From contig NZ_QCXQ01000001.1 of assembly GCF_003124125.1 (NCBI RefSeq), positions 228,853-292,852 on the forward strand: 64,000 bases of DNA. The letters are read 5' to 3'. This DNA is from Levilactobacillus bambusae (lineage in GTDB: Bacteria > Bacillota > Bacilli > Lactobacillales > Lactobacillaceae). Under the pieces are notes generated by a model. It did no database searches, had not been told where the DNA came from, and saw nothing but the letters and a program-made list of their open reading frames with translations. Each line of letters begins with the position of its first letter. Within the stretch, counting starts at the first letter, position 1. A program made the translations under genes and the position numbers. This document shows, in pieces, positions 32,209 to 41,938 of the stretch.

Positions 32209-34773
32209 TTAAATCGTTGGATTCATAAGTGACTTAAACGCATCCGCATCAGCTAGGATATCTTGACCGAGACGGTCAGCCGAGCCAAAGATTAGGGCTG
32301 CCCCCGCCTCTTGTGCGGACGTCCCGGGGCGATTGATCGTCCTTAACTGTCTAAACGGAAATTCTCCCGCCATTAGGGCAATTCGGTCTGGATGAAGGTT
32401 GACCTTAATGCGGGCGAGTTCCTTCTCGTTAATTGACCCTACGTGCAACCGGGTCAGCATTCGAACCCAGTTAATTCCGGTTGCCTTGCTCAAAAAGGCA
32501 ATTTCAGTTAACCGAGTTGGTCGAATCCCCACGGCCTCAAAGCCCTCTGCGGTTTTCTTAAACAGAACTTGAACCATGCCGCGTAAATGATGCGTTCTTG
32601 CCATCGCTTGGGCCAGACTAACTAAGTGATCATCCGCTCCCTGAGTTTGTGCTGGCAGCCGGAGGACAGTGACGTGGGCTGTACCATGTTGATCCCCCGG
32701 GGTTAGCATATCGATTACCCCCACGGGAATCACCTGGTGATCTGTAACAAACAGGGCAACGCTGACATCCACTTCACTGGGTTTCACCAACCCCGTTTCC
32801 TGGTCGGGCGGCAACACGTGAATGTTAGTCATTCTTTTCTTTAATTCACGGGTTAAAAAGTGTCGGTTACCTGGGACAATAACCATTTTCGGCTGTTCAA
32901 GGTCAATAATATTCAATACGTCCCCCAGCTGAATGGGATCGAGATACTGCTTGTCCGAAAATTCCGGAACCATACTCAACGAATTGGGATTCGTATTGAC
33001 CATAATGGTCCGATAGCCCGATCGTTTCAGCTGCTTTAACATTTCGGTGGTGAAATAGTCGGCCGCCGTATTGGGGCCCAACTGATTACCGCCCCGACCG
33101 AGAACCAGAACGGTTTCGCTGCCTAACCGTTCTGATTCATTTTCGTATTCGAACGTACTGTAAAAACTGGTGGTATGCTCATCAAATTCACCAGCGGTTG
33201 GTTCAATCATTTTATACGTTGGGTGCATGCCGCCCTCAACGGCTAATTGGCGTACGGCTTCAGTTTCTACGTTCCACATTCCGGCAATCATCCCATCCCC
33301 AAACCCATAATAACGTGCAACGTTCAGGGTTTCTAAGTCCATGGGATGATCCTGAATTCGCTTTTCAATTTCTAACAGGTGCTTTAGCTTATAGAAATAA
33401 AACCCGTCAACCCGGGTAATTTCGGCTAATTCATCAACCGAATACCCCCGCCGCAGGGCCTCAATTAAGACTAACACCCGGTTAGCTAACGGGTGAATTA
33501 ATTGGCTAATCAGTTCGTTATCATCAATTCCACTAACACTTGGTAAAACATCCCGGGGTGAGAATTGTGAGCTCCGCACCCCCTTAAGAATGGCCTCTTC
33601 TAAGGATCGGCCGACTCCAACCGTTCCCCCGACTGATTTCATCACGGTATCTAGGTGTTCATCGGCATCGGGAACATCCTGAAACGGCCAAAGTGGTAAC
33701 CGAACGACGATATGATCAGGGGTTGGTTCCATTAAAGCCGTCTGTTTAGCGTAATTCTGCGGCAGTTTAATGTCTGGAAGTGTCACACCCATGATGAGGT
33801 TTGCGGCGACTAACGCCACGGGATAACCCGTAGTTCTTGCAGCCAACGCCATTCCCCGGTTATTGTAGGGAGAAATTTTCGTAATAAAATAGTTTTCAAC
33901 TTGCGGCTCTAAGGCAAACTGAACGTGTAATGCTCCCTCAATATTTAATGCTTGTGCAATTTTGAAGGTAGCATCCCGCAACCGTTGATACTCCCGATCC
34001 GTTAAGGTTTGGGCCGGCGAAACCAAGATGGAATCCCCTGAATGGATGCCAATCGAATCCACGTTTTCAATACTGTCAATAAGCACCCGGGTATTGGCCG
34101 AATCCCGGACCGCAACCATTTCAACCTCTTTATACCCAACAATGGATTTCTCTAGGCTGCACTGATGAAACCGGGACTGAGAAAAGCCCAGCTGCACCGC
34201 TTCATATAAATCCTCAGGCGAATCACAAATGACCCGATTCGCATCATAGTGGGAGGCAATGGGCTTGACAATCAGCGGGTAGCCAATCTGCATTCCAATG
34301 GTCAACGCATCGTCACTGGTGCTCACCACTTCCGTTTCGATGTGAGGTTCATTTAAACGGGTTAACGTTTCATTCATTAACGTGGGATTATTGATCTGAT
34401 TAAGCGTGGTTTTTGGCATCCCCAGTAGTTGAACCTGATTATCCGCCAGTACCCCATTTTCTAAGAGTTCCTGGGTAATTCGTATGGCTAGAATCCCGCC
34501 CAGACTGGGAATGAGGGCCTCTGGCTGTTCTCGCTCAATGATGTGCTGGACATTATCCGTCGTGACCGGTTGAATAAATCGATTACTGGGCTGCGTTTCT
34601 TCCAGCGCAACGGAAAAGGGATTGTTATCAATCAGTAGCACTTGAATTCCCATCTTTTTTAAAACGGTCAACGTTTGAACGGTCGCATCGTCCAACTCCG
34701 TTTCATGACCGATATTTGTGGGACCCGCCCCGATAATTAACACTTTATGAATCGTTGTTAGGTCAATTGCCAT
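32209..34773 (-). CDS. CarB-like protein, predicted inactive carbamoyl phosphate synthase large chain
   Basis: An 854-residue protein clearly related to CarB (about 1060 residues in active enzymes): IGAGPTNIGHETELDDATVQ at the start, GYKEVEMVAVRD, IGIHSGDSI and FLSKATG later. Key residues are gone. At E. coli positions 299, 301 and 303 it has Lys, Ser and Tyr instead of the metal and phosphate ligands Glu, Asn and Arg (TKISPY). The glycine-rich ATP loop is ASHYDANR. In the second half most of the ATP-grasp domain is deleted, Glu-Val-Asn-Pro-Arg has become Gly-Ile-Arg-Pro-Thr, and the C-terminal allosteric domain is missing. The frame is open with no stop. It starts 3 nt after the carA-like stop. 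Confidence 0.85.
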   Translation of the reverse strand: MAIDLTTIHKVLIIGAGPTNIGHETELDDATVQTLTVLKKMGIQVLLIDNNPFSVALEETQPSNRFIQPVTTDNVQHIIEREQPEALIPSLGGILAIRITQELLENGVLADNQVQLLGMPKTTLNQINNPTLMNETLTRLNEPHIETEVVSTSDDALTIGMQIGYPLIVKPIASHYDANRVICDSPEDLYEAVQLGFSQSRFHQCSLEKSIVGYKEVEMVAVRDSANTRVLIDSIENVDSIGIHSGDSILVSPAQTLTDREYQRLRDATFKIAQALNIEGALHVQFALEPQVENYFITKISPYNNRGMALAARTTGYPVALVAANLIMGVTLPDIKLPQNYAKQTALMEPTPDHIVVRLPLWPFQDVPDADEHLDTVMKSVGGTVGVGRSLEEAILKGVRSSQFSPRDVLPSVSGIDDNELISQLIHPLANRVLVLIEALRRGYSVDELAEITRVDGFYFYKLKHLLEIEKRIQDHPMDLETLNVARYYGFGDGMIAGMWNVETEAVRQLAVEGGMHPTYKMIEPTAGEFDEHTTSFYSTFEYENESERLGSETVLVLGRGGNQLGPNTAADYFTTEMLKQLKRSGYRTIMVNTNPNSLSMVPEFSDKQYLDPIQLGDVLNIIDLEQPKMVIVPGNRHFLTRELKKRMTNIHVLPPDQETGLVKPSEVDVSVALFVTDHQVIPVGVIDMLTPGDQHGTAHVTVLRLPAQTQGADDHLVSLAQAMARTHHLRGMVQVLFKKTAEGFEAVGIRPTRLTEIAFLSKATGINWVRMLTRLHVGSINEKELARIKVNLHPDRIALMAGEFPFRQLRTINRPGTSAQEAGAALIFGSADRLGQDILADADAFKSLMNPTI

Positions 34774-34776
34774 GGT

Positions 34777-35850
34777 TTATCCCTCCCGAGAGCCCATAAT
34801 TTCCATAAATTCATCAAATAGATCGCGATTATCGTCGGGACCTGGCCCGCCATCGGGGAAAAACTGAACGGAAAATGCCGGAAAGTCACGGTGCCGTAAA
34901 CCCTGCACGGTGCCGTTAATTAAATCAACGTACGTCGTAATTAATCGTTCCCGGTTGATGGACTTTGCTTCAACAGCATAGCCTTGGCCCTGAGAAGCAA
35001 AGACAATATCATTTGTAATGATTCGGCGAATGGGATGGCTGCTTCCGTGGTATTCAGCGTCTAACGGGACCACATTTGCTCCGTTGGCTAAGCCAAATAA
35101 TTCGTGCCCTAACCCAATAGCAAATAGCGGAATTCGTTCCTCCACCACTTGAATCATCTCCAAGACCGACTGGGGCAAATCCATTGGCGATCCCGGCCCA
35201 GATGACAAAATCACGCCGTCTGGATCCAGGTTTAAAATATTTTCCGCAGTCGTATCCCATGGGACTACGGTCACGTTACACCGCCGTTCCGACAGCTGAC
35301 GTAAGAGTCCGTTTTTAAGGCCAAAATCAATAACCACAACGTTATAACCCGTCCCTGGATTAGGATACGGTTTGGGTGTCGCTACGGCGGCTACCTGCCG
35401 GTTGGTTAAAACGGTTGCATGTAATTGATCAAATGCGTGGGCATCATCCACGGCAACGATACTACCGTTCATGGGACCAGCATCACGCAATTTACGAATT
35501 AAATGCCGGGTATCAATCCCACTAATTCCGGGAATATTATGCTGCTTTAAGTAAGTATCTAGCGTTAATCGGCGCGAACGATCCACCGAAAAATTCGTGA
35601 CATCTCGAACGACCATTCCCTTGGCGGTCGGTAAAATGGATTCATAGGCATCATGACTAATTCCAGTGTTGCCGATTGATGGCTGGCTAAAAATGATAAT
35701 TTGATTATGATAAATTTGATTGGTTACCACCTCTTGGTAACCCGTCAGGTTCGTATTATAGATAAGTTCACCCGTAGTTGTCGCTTCGGCGCCGAACCCT
35801 TCACCCCGGTAAGATGAACCATCCTCTAAGATTAGATAGCGTTCTGCCAT
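34777..35850 (-). CDS. CarA-like protein, predicted inactive glutamine amidotransferase chain
   Basis: A 357-residue homologue of the carbamoyl phosphate synthase small chain, full length: N-terminal domain YLILEDGSSYRGEGFG to about 165, then a class I amidotransferase domain. The catalytic Cys is Gly246 (PLFAIGLGHE, normally GICLGHQ). The catalytic His is Phe331 and the Glu is Asp333 (SVQFFPD, normally SVQYHPE). It therefore cannot release ammonia from glutamine. It is paired with the equally degenerate CarB-like protein and follows pyrR by 31 nt in one operon. Conservation of an intact frame argues for a non-catalytic role. Confidence 0.88.
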   Translation of the reverse strand: MAERYLILEDGSSYRGEGFGAEATTTGELIYNTNLTGYQEVVTNQIYHNQIIIFSQPSIGNTGISHDAYESILPTAKGMVVRDVTNFSVDRSRRLTLDTYLKQHNIPGISGIDTRHLIRKLRDAGPMNGSIVAVDDAHAFDQLHATVLTNRQVAAVATPKPYPNPGTGYNVVVIDFGLKNGLLRQLSERRCNVTVVPWDTTAENILNLDPDGVILSSGPGSPMDLPQSVLEMIQVVEERIPLFAIGLGHELFGLANGANVVPLDAEYHGSSHPIRRIITNDIVFASQGQGYAVEAKSINRERLITTYVDLINGTVQGLRHRDFPAFSVQFFPDGGPGPDDNRDLFDEFMEIMGSREG

Positions 35851-35881
35851 ATCAACAGGACTCCTTTGATGAAGTCAAATT

Positions 35882-36469
<588 letters not shown>

Positions 36470-36483
36470 CTAGTTGCAAAACC

Positions 36484-36517
36484 GGCGGGTCTTCCCACTA
36501 AATCGGGAAAACTCGCC
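36484..36517 (-). terminator. Attenuator-like hairpin between rluD and pyrR
   Basis: On the minus strand a 13-position stem with 12 pairs (36517-36505 with 36496-36484), followed by GGTTTTGC. Located 48 nt before the pyrR start, so it could attenuate pyrR-carAB. I do not see the PyrR-binding consensus loop. Confidence 0.55.
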
Positions 36518-36558
36518 GTAAGTTCAGTTTGTTTTTTCCTATTTTTAGGATAGGAAAT

Positions 36559-37485
36559 CTATACCAGTTTGTCAACAACTAATCCGGCCCGTTGTCGCAA
36601 CTTCGCAACCGTTTTCTGAAAGAGTTCAGGAGCATTGACCCGAAAAACCAGCTGTTCTTTGGTTACCGGATGATAAAAACCCAGTTCTTCAGCATGGAGA
36701 AATTGCCCGTGGCCTGGCAACGTCTGCTTTGGACCGTATAACGGATCGCCCGCTAAGGGATGGCCAATGTACGCAAAGTGCACCCGGATTTGGTGGGTTC
36801 GTCCCGTTTCTAACCGGCAGCTAATTAACGTGTATTCGCCGTACCGTTCCAAAACCTGAAAGTGCGTCACTGCACGCCGACCATCGGCAACAATTGCCTG
36901 CTTTTTCCGGTCCTTAGGCGACCGGCCGAGGGGCGCATCAATGGTACCCGTCTCTTCCTTAATGTTGCCGTGCACTAGTGCAACGTATTCTCTCAGCGAC
37001 GTTTTATCCTTTAACTGGGCTGATAGACTTCGATGAGCCCGGTCATTTTTAGCCACCATCAGCAGTCCGGAGGTATCCTTATCAATTCGATGCACGATCC
37101 CCGGCCGGAATTCACCGTTAATGGTTGATAAAGGACTATGAAAGAGCAGCGCATTCACTAACGTCTGATCTGGGTGGCCGGGCGCAGGGTGAACAACCAT
37201 TCCCTGTGGTTTATTCACCACAAGCACATCGTCATCCTCAAAGATAATATCCAGTGGAATATCCTGAGGTTCAAGTGACAAAGAGGTCGGTTCTGGGATT
37301 TCAATGGTAATTTGATCACCAGGCTGGACTTGATACTTTGCTTTTTCCCCGTGACCGTTGACGAGCAACCGGTTTTCATCAATGGCCGTTTTAACCTGTG
37401 ATCGACTAAGATCAACAATTTGGTCGCTAACGACCTTGTCTAACCGGCCGGTTTCATCATGAATTTGAACTTCGTAGTTTGGCAC
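36559..37485 (-). CDS. rluD: RluA-family rRNA pseudouridine synthase (RluD-like)
   Basis: A 308-residue enzyme with an N-terminal S4 RNA-binding domain (RLDKVVSDQI to about residue 75) and a catalytic domain with the HRIDKDTSGLLMVAK motif, whose Asp attacks uridine. GTG start 37485 behind GGGGGCGG; an in-frame TTG five codons earlier abuts the lspA stop. Probably co-transcribed with lspA. Confidence 0.93.
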   Translation of the reverse strand: MPNYEVQIHDETGRLDKVVSDQIVDLSRSQVKTAIDENRLLVNGHGEKAKYQVQPGDQITIEIPEPTSLSLEPQDIPLDIIFEDDDVLVVNKPQGMVVHPAPGHPDQTLVNALLFHSPLSTINGEFRPGIVHRIDKDTSGLLMVAKNDRAHRSLSAQLKDKTSLREYVALVHGNIKEETGTIDAPLGRSPKDRKKQAIVADGRRAVTHFQVLERYGEYTLISCRLETGRTHQIRVHFAYIGHPLAGDPLYGPKQTLPGHGQFLHAEELGFYHPVTKEQLVFRVNAPELFQKTVAKLRQRAGLVVDKLV

Positions 37486-37502
37486 ACTGCCCGCCCCCAA
37501 TT

Positions 37503-37967
37503 CTAAAATTTTTCTGCCTGATCATCACGAATAATGGTGATTAGAATAATAATGACGCCAACGGTTAAACAAAGGTCAGCAAAATTAAAAATCGGAAAAT
37601 TAATAAAATCTAATTGAAACATGTCAATCACGTATCCGTTGTGGACCCGATCAATAAAATTGCCAAATGTTCCTGCTAACATAAAGGCCAACCCAATTTC
37701 ATAGCCCCGGTTGTCTCGATCATTCCGATACCGCCAAAAAAAGTAGCCTAAGGTACCAATTGCAATAATCGTTACCAGGGTAAAAAACCATTGCTGACCC
37801 TCTAAAATACTCCAGGCGGCCCCCGAGTTTCGCAGATTAGTCAATGAAATAACGTTTGGAATTAGTTCGTGAGTTGCACCTAGCGGAATGGATGCGGCAA
37901 CCCACAACTTAATCAGTTGATCTGCCAAGATTAACAAACAAATGGCAACGATTAGAATAATAAACAA
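37503..37967 (-). CDS. lspA: Lipoprotein signal peptidase
   Basis: A 154-residue aspartic membrane protease that cleaves prolipoprotein signal peptides. Four membrane helices; catalytic aspartates in GNFIDRVHNGYVID and NFADLCLTVG; NSGAAWS loop conserved. The start is set at TTG 37967 behind GAGAGG, because a GTG start at 38015 would lie upstream of the transcript start: an extended -10 (38006-38014) overlaps its first codons. Confidence 0.93.
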   Translation of the reverse strand: MFIILIVAICLLILADQLIKLWVAASIPLGATHELIPNVISLTNLRNSGAAWSILEGQQWFFTLVTIIAIGTLGYFFWRYRNDRDNRGYEIGLAFMLAGTFGNFIDRVHNGYVIDMFQLDFINFPIFNFADLCLTVGVIIILITIIRDDQAEKF

Positions 37968-38005
37968 GAAATTGAACCTCTCTTTCCGATTTCGGGTTAT
38001 AAACG

Positions 38006-38014
38006 AGTATATCA
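38006..38014 (-). promoter_or_regulatory. Extended -10 promoter of lspA-rluD
   Basis: Minus-strand TGATATACT. It decides the lspA start in favour of the downstream TTG. Confidence 0.6.
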
Positions 38015-38051
38015 CACCCTAAATTAGGCGGTGACGCACATTTTATAGGCT

Positions 38052-38095
38052 AAAAAAGGATAACGGCCAAATCCATCTGGTCATTATCCTTTTTT
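38052..38095. terminator. Bidirectional terminator between fhs and lspA
   Basis: AAAAAAGGATAA (38052-38063) pairs with TTATCCTTTTTT (38084-38095). Confidence 0.85.
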
Positions 38096-38139
38096 GGTAC
38101 AGCCTAAAAGTCTCGGGCGCTAGACGGCTAACTTTTAAA

Positions 38140-39804
38140 TTAGAACAGGCCCGTAATTTTACCCGTTTCATCAATATCCATATCTAGTGCCGCTGGATGC
38201 TTAGGTAGCCCAGGCATCGTTAACACGTTGCCCGTTAACGCCACAATAAACCCGGCTCCCAGCCGTGGAGCGAACTCCCGGACGTGGATGGTAAAGCCCG
38301 TGGGTGCCCCCAATAGCTTGGGATCATCAGATAGTGAGTACTGGGTCTTAGCCATGCAAACGGGTAGGTTATCCCAACCGTTTTGGGCAAAGGTCCTTAA
38401 CTGACGACTGGCCTTAGCTGACAGTTCAACGCCTTGGCCCCCATAAATTTCGGTGACGATTTTAGTCATTTTTTCCGTCAAACTATCCTGGTTATTATAC
38501 AGTGGCACAAACTGGCTCGATTCTTCAGTTGCTTCCACAACCGCATCAGCCAAATCAATGGCACCAGCGCCACCATCAGCCCAAACCGTCGTGACGTACC
38601 CCGTCACCCCGAGTTCCTGAATATAGGCCAACAGCGCGCTAATTTCGCTATCCGTATCGCTGGAAAACCGGTTAATTGCGACGATAACGGGAACCCCATA
38701 GCGTTGCATCCCGCGAACGTGTCGTTCTAAATTGGGAGCGCCCTTTAATAATGCAGCAACGTTTTCCTGGGTAAGGTCGCCCTTAGCTACGCCGCCGTTG
38801 TATTTCAATGCCCGAACGGTTGCAACCACTACCACGGCGTCTGGCGTTTTCCCTAGTGCAGGCACCGTAATATCCATAAACTTTTCGCCACCTAAATCGG
38901 CCCCAAAGCCAGCTTCAGTCACGGTATAATCCGCCAGCTGCATTGCGGTATGGGTAGCCAAAATAGAATTACACCCGTGGGCAATGTTGGCAAATGGTCC
39001 ACCATGAATAATGGCAGGCGTATGTTCTAGCGTTTGAACCAGGTTTGGCATCAAAGCGTCCTTCAGTAGCAGCGTAATGGCTCCGCCAACCTTTAAGTCG
39101 CGGACATAGACCGGTTGCCGATCGTAGGTATACCCAATTAAAATTTGATTTACCCGGTGTTTAAGGTCGGGTAAATCTTTGCTCAAACACAAGACAGCCA
39201 TGAGCTCGCTTGCCACCGTAATATCAAACCCGTCTTGGCGGGGTTCGCCTGAAGTCCGGCCACCTAATCCGACGACGATATTTCGTAATTCACGGTCATT
39301 AATATCGAGTACCCGTTTCCACACAATTTGGCGGGGGTCAAGGTTAAGTTCATTTCCCTGCTGAATATGATTATCAATTAGAGCAGCTAACGTATCGTGG
39401 GCTTCAGTCAATGCGTGCATATCCCCGGTAAAATGGAGGTTAATATCCTCCATTGGGACAACTTGTGCGTGGCCGCCTCCCGTTGCCCCCCCTTTAAGTC
39501 CCATTACCGGACCCAAAGAAGGCTCACGCAGAGCAATAATGGTTCGTTTTCCCTGTCGGGTTAACGCATCGCCCAAACCAACCGTTACCGTTGATTTTCC
39601 TTCACCCGCTGGTGTTGGATTAATCGACGTCACTAACACTAATTTTTGCTTGGTTGGTCGATCAACGGTCACTGGTAAATGAATCTTAGCCTTGGTGTGC
39701 CCGTATGGATCAATGTCAGTCGCCGATAAACCAATCCGCTCGGCAATCTGCTTGATTGGCAACAACGGGGTATTTTGTGAGATTTCAATGTCAGTTTCTG
39801 TCAT
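38140..39804 (-). CDS. fhs: Formate-tetrahydrofolate ligase
   Basis: A 554-residue enzyme that makes 10-formyl-THF from formate, THF and ATP, feeding purine synthesis. The P-loop [18 protein letters not shown] is at residues 67-84, and [27 protein letters not shown] (in parts [23 protein letters not shown]) follows. Lies 17 bp downstream of the EbsA-like gene in the same unit. Length is normal. Another folate function, folT, is also in this window under THF control. Confidence 0.97.
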   Translation of the reverse strand: MTETDIEISQNTPLLPIKQIAERIGLSATDIDPYGHTKAKIHLPVTVDRPTKQKLVLVTSINPTPAGEGKSTVTVGLGDALTRQGKRTIIALREPSLGPVMGLKGGATGGGHAQVVPMEDINLHFTGDMHALTEAHDTLAALIDNHIQQGNELNLDPRQIVWKRVLDINDRELRNIVVGLGGRTSGEPRQDGFDITVASELMAVLCLSKDLPDLKHRVNQILIGYTYDRQPVYVRDLKVGGAITLLLKDALMPNLVQTLEHTPAIIHGGPFANIAHGCNSILATHTAMQLADYTVTEAGFGADLGGEKFMDITVPALGKTPDAVVVVATVRALKYNGGVAKGDLTQENVAALLKGAPNLERHVRGMQRYGVPVIVAINRFSSDTDSEISALLAYIQELGVTGYVTTVWADGGAGAIDLADAVVEATEESSQFVPLYNNQDSLTEKMTKIVTEIYGGQGVELSAKASRQLRTFAQNGWDNLPVCMAKTQYSLSDDPKLLGAPTGFTIHVREFAPRLGAGFIVALTGNVLTMPGLPKHPAALDMDIDETGKITGLF

Positions 39805-39821
39805 AAATAGAGGCCCTCTTT

Positions 39822-40217
39822 CTAACGGTGGGCAGTTTGATCAATAATTTCCTTTAATTCAAGAACCGAGTTATGGGGCAAAAGGAACTGATAAATCCGC
39901 CCGTGAACAATGATCGCAAGCCGATAGCGACTCGCTGTAACACTTTCAATATCATCTAAGGGGATCGTTAACCAGTGGTGATTTAAGATTCGGCTGACCT
40001 GCAACCGGTTATCCTTGAGGGTTACATTCCGATAATGAACTTCGGCCCAACATAAGACGGCGAACACTAGAAAAATACTAAAGGTCGCCCACTGAAACTT
40101 AGTGGCTTCAAGCCAAATAATAATGCCGAGCCACGCAACGGAAAATGTCCAAGACCAATTAATAATCGTGCTTAATGGCCCTGGCTGATACAAAAAGCGA
40201 CGTTCCTGGTTAAGCAA
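39822..40217 (-). CDS. EbsA-like membrane protein
   Basis: A 131-residue protein: polar start with [18 protein letters not shown], two membrane helices (about residues 20-40 and 45-60), and a C-terminal beta-rich domain of about 70 residues. The pattern resembles the EbsA family of lactic acid bacteria, whose function is uncertain. TTG start 40217 behind AAGGAG; a TTG at 40244 would include that site inside the gene. Confidence 0.55.
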   Translation of the reverse strand: MLNQERRFLYQPGPLSTIINWSWTFSVAWLGIIIWLEATKFQWATFSIFLVFAVLCWAEVHYRNVTLKDNRLQVSRILNHHWLTIPLDDIESVTASRYRLAIIVHGRIYQFLLPHNSVLELKEIIDQTAHR

Positions 40218-40260
40218 AAAATCACTCCTTAGTTGATTAAACAAAAAAACTTTAAATTAG

Positions 40261-40348
40261 TTTGTCCCGCCCAGAACGGAGCAGCTAAACTGCCAGTTAC
40301 TAACGACGCGCTAGGCCGATAGTCCTGTTGTTATTAACCTGTATTCTA
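40261..40348 (-). promoter_or_regulatory. Structured leader of the ebsA-fhs unit, possible ZTP-type riboswitch
   Basis: An extended -10 (TGCTAGAAT, minus strand, -10 at 40348-40343) gives a leader of about 120 nt. The minus-strand RNA carries GCGTCGTTAGTAACTGGC and then CCGTTCTGGGCG. These recall the ZTP (pfl) riboswitch blocks GGUCGUG..ACUGGC and CCGCCUGGGC, which often precede fhs, but the middle conserved block is not seen. Treat as unproven. Confidence 0.3.
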
Positions 40349-40414
40349 GCATACATCGTCCCATAACCGACCCGAATCGGAGAAGATCAGTAGCAAACTA
40401 ACGATTTCTTAATC

Positions 40415-40978
40415 TTAACTAGTTAGAACCCGCAGAAGACTTCGTACCCAGGCGACATCAGCGAGCTCATGGGTTTGACGTAGTAAATTGGCGTACCCAA
40501 TCATGACCGCCCAAATTCGTTGAGTGAGGACTGGCACGGTAACCTCCAAGTCGTTTTGCGCAATTAGGAGGGTTGCAATCGTTGATAAACTCTTTTGTCC
40601 CGGTAATTTTTTATCGGTTGGTAACTCATACGGACTACTGAATAAAAATCGAAACGCTTCCGTTCGCTCCGTAGAAAACGTTAAACAGTTCATCACCATC
40701 TGAGTTAACATCTGGCTAGCCTCTGGTGAATTAAGCACCTGGGCGTGTAGTTGATCATCGAACTCTTGTGAAATCTTAATCAAAAGATTGCTCATTAAAG
40801 AACTTTTATCAGGAAAATGACGGTAAACGGCTGCTGGTGTTACCTCTAAGTCCCGGGCGATTTCTCTGAGAGAAACGTTTTCGTATCCTTGTTCCTCGAG
40901 TTTTTCTTCTCCAAGGGTTAAGATGTCTTGGCCTAAATTCTTGTGGTGGTATTGATCAGTCTTGCTTTTTTCTGCCAT
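40415..40978 (-). CDS. TetR-family transcriptional regulator
   Basis: A 187-residue regulator; helix-turn-helix at about residues 28-55 (VSLREIARDLEVTPAAVYRH). The C-terminal part is a helical ligand domain. A promoter with overlapping inverted repeat at 41018-41061 suggests autorepression. The target and ligand are unknown; neighbours do not include an efflux gene. Confidence 0.92.
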   Translation of the reverse strand: MAEKSKTDQYHHKNLGQDILTLGEEKLEEQGYENVSLREIARDLEVTPAAVYRHFPDKSSLMSNLLIKISQEFDDQLHAQVLNSPEASQMLTQMVMNCLTFSTERTEAFRFLFSSPYELPTDKKLPGQKSLSTIATLLIAQNDLEVTVPVLTQRIWAVMIGYANLLRQTHELADVAWVRSLLRVLTS

Positions 40979-41017
40979 TGATTTGTCCCTCCCCTTAACT
41001 CATGGTCTTCTACATTT

Positions 41018-41061
41018 ATAATACCACCCGTTTTTTAATATGTAAACAATGTAAACATATT
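41018..41061 (-). promoter_or_regulatory. Promoter and operator of the tetR gene
   Basis: Minus-strand TTTACA (41046-41041), 17 bp, TATTAT (41023-41018). AATATGT (41037-41043) and ACATATT (41055-41061) form an inverted repeat over the -35, with a direct repeat TGTAAAC inside. Typical layout for a self-regulated TetR gene. Confidence 0.55.
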
Positions 41062-41204
41062 GTAACAACGCTGTTTGGGCACCGCCATTATTCTCCCCTT
41101 CTCACTTTTTTGAGAAGTTTTTATTCCACATGTTATTCTTTAGAATATAAAAATAAATACTGATCTGTGTTATATATTCTTAAGAATAACAAATACAATA
41201 AAAA

Positions 41205-41238
41205 AGCTAGCAGGCGGAAGTGCCCTCCGCTGCTAGCT
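41205..41238 (-). terminator. Terminator of the small membrane protein gene
   Basis: AGCTAGCAG/CTGCTAGCT outer stem with CGGA/TCCG inner pairing; six T at the minus-strand exit. Confidence 0.8.
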
Positions 41239-41257
41239 AAATTATATTATCAAATGG

Positions 41258-41455
41258 TTATGACGCTTCTTGCTGCTTCTTTTGCTGCCACTGATCGTAA
41301 ACGCGATCAATGCTGTAACTCAGTACGCCAACTACGGCTACCCCGATTGTCCAGGCCATAACACCAAAGCTTGATTCTAAGAATACTAGCAGTCCACTAA
41401 GAAAAACTGCTAGCACAACCGCAACTAAGATTATTGGCCAAACTGTGTTTTTCAT
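41258..41455 (-). CDS. Small membrane protein
   Basis: A 65-residue protein with two hydrophobic helices (about residues 5-26 and 31-50) and a charged C-terminus DQWQQKKQQEAS. Own terminator. No family recognised. Confidence 0.6.
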   Translation of the reverse strand: MKNTVWPIILVAVVLAVFLSGLLVFLESSFGVMAWTIGVAVVGVLSYSIDRVYDQWQQKKQQEAS

Positions 41456-41474
41456 CGTTAACGCCCCCCAAGCG

Positions 41475-41521
41475 AAATTGATAAATTAATCATTATTGGT
41501 ACACGGTTAATTTATCAATTT
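41475..41521. repeat. Perfect 15-bp AT-rich inverted repeat
   Basis: AAATTGATAAATTAA (41475-41489) and its reverse complement (41507-41521), followed by T5 on the plus strand. Lies between the HIT pseudogene and the small membrane gene; terminator or operator. Confidence 0.5.
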
Positions 41522-41551
41522 TTACAGATAAACTCAAGAATTTTTACTTCT

Positions 41552-41936
41552 TTAATTACCCTTTGGGCCGGGAAGCATTTTGCGAATTCCACCCTGGGGA
41601 TCCTTTACATCCCCACTATACCTTGGACTTAAATAAATGTGAGCATGCATAACGGTCTGACCGGTATCGAGGTCCACGTTAATTCCGATACTATACCCAT
41701 CAGGCAAATACATTTCATCTAATATCAATTTAGCTTGATTCATCAGATCGTCCTCAGATCGTCCATAGCCGCCCGATAAACTCGGGGCACGTCAAAGTGG
41801 GTCGAAAAATGACTTTCCGGAACAATCAACAGGTTGCCCTTTCTAACGGGGTGAGTATCATAAAACGCCTTTACCAGCTCGTTTTCAATTAAAACGTCTT
41901 CCTTTTTTTGCAAAACAGGCACCCCTGTTCCTTCAT
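41552..41936 (-). pseudogene. HIT family hydrolase, frameshifted twice
   Basis: Joined frames read as a HIT protein: CLFCKK, then VLIENELVKAFYDTHPVRKG, LLIVPESHF, and in the last frame GYSIGINVDLDTGQTVMHAHIYLSPRY. One lesion is a single-base shift in the A-rich run after CLFCKK. The other is an 11-bp tandem duplication at 41744-41765 that interrupts the frame at the junction DDL/MNQAKL. The HIT motif itself is HAHIY, so the third histidine is Tyr. It begins 2 bp after the stop of the methyltransferase gene. Confidence 0.8.
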
Positions 41937-41938
41937 CA

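Noticed and set aside
32209-35850. Functional carAB carbamoyl phosphate synthase
   Set aside because: Catalytic Cys/His/Glu of CarA and both metal-ligand motifs of CarB are replaced, and a large part of CarB is deleted.
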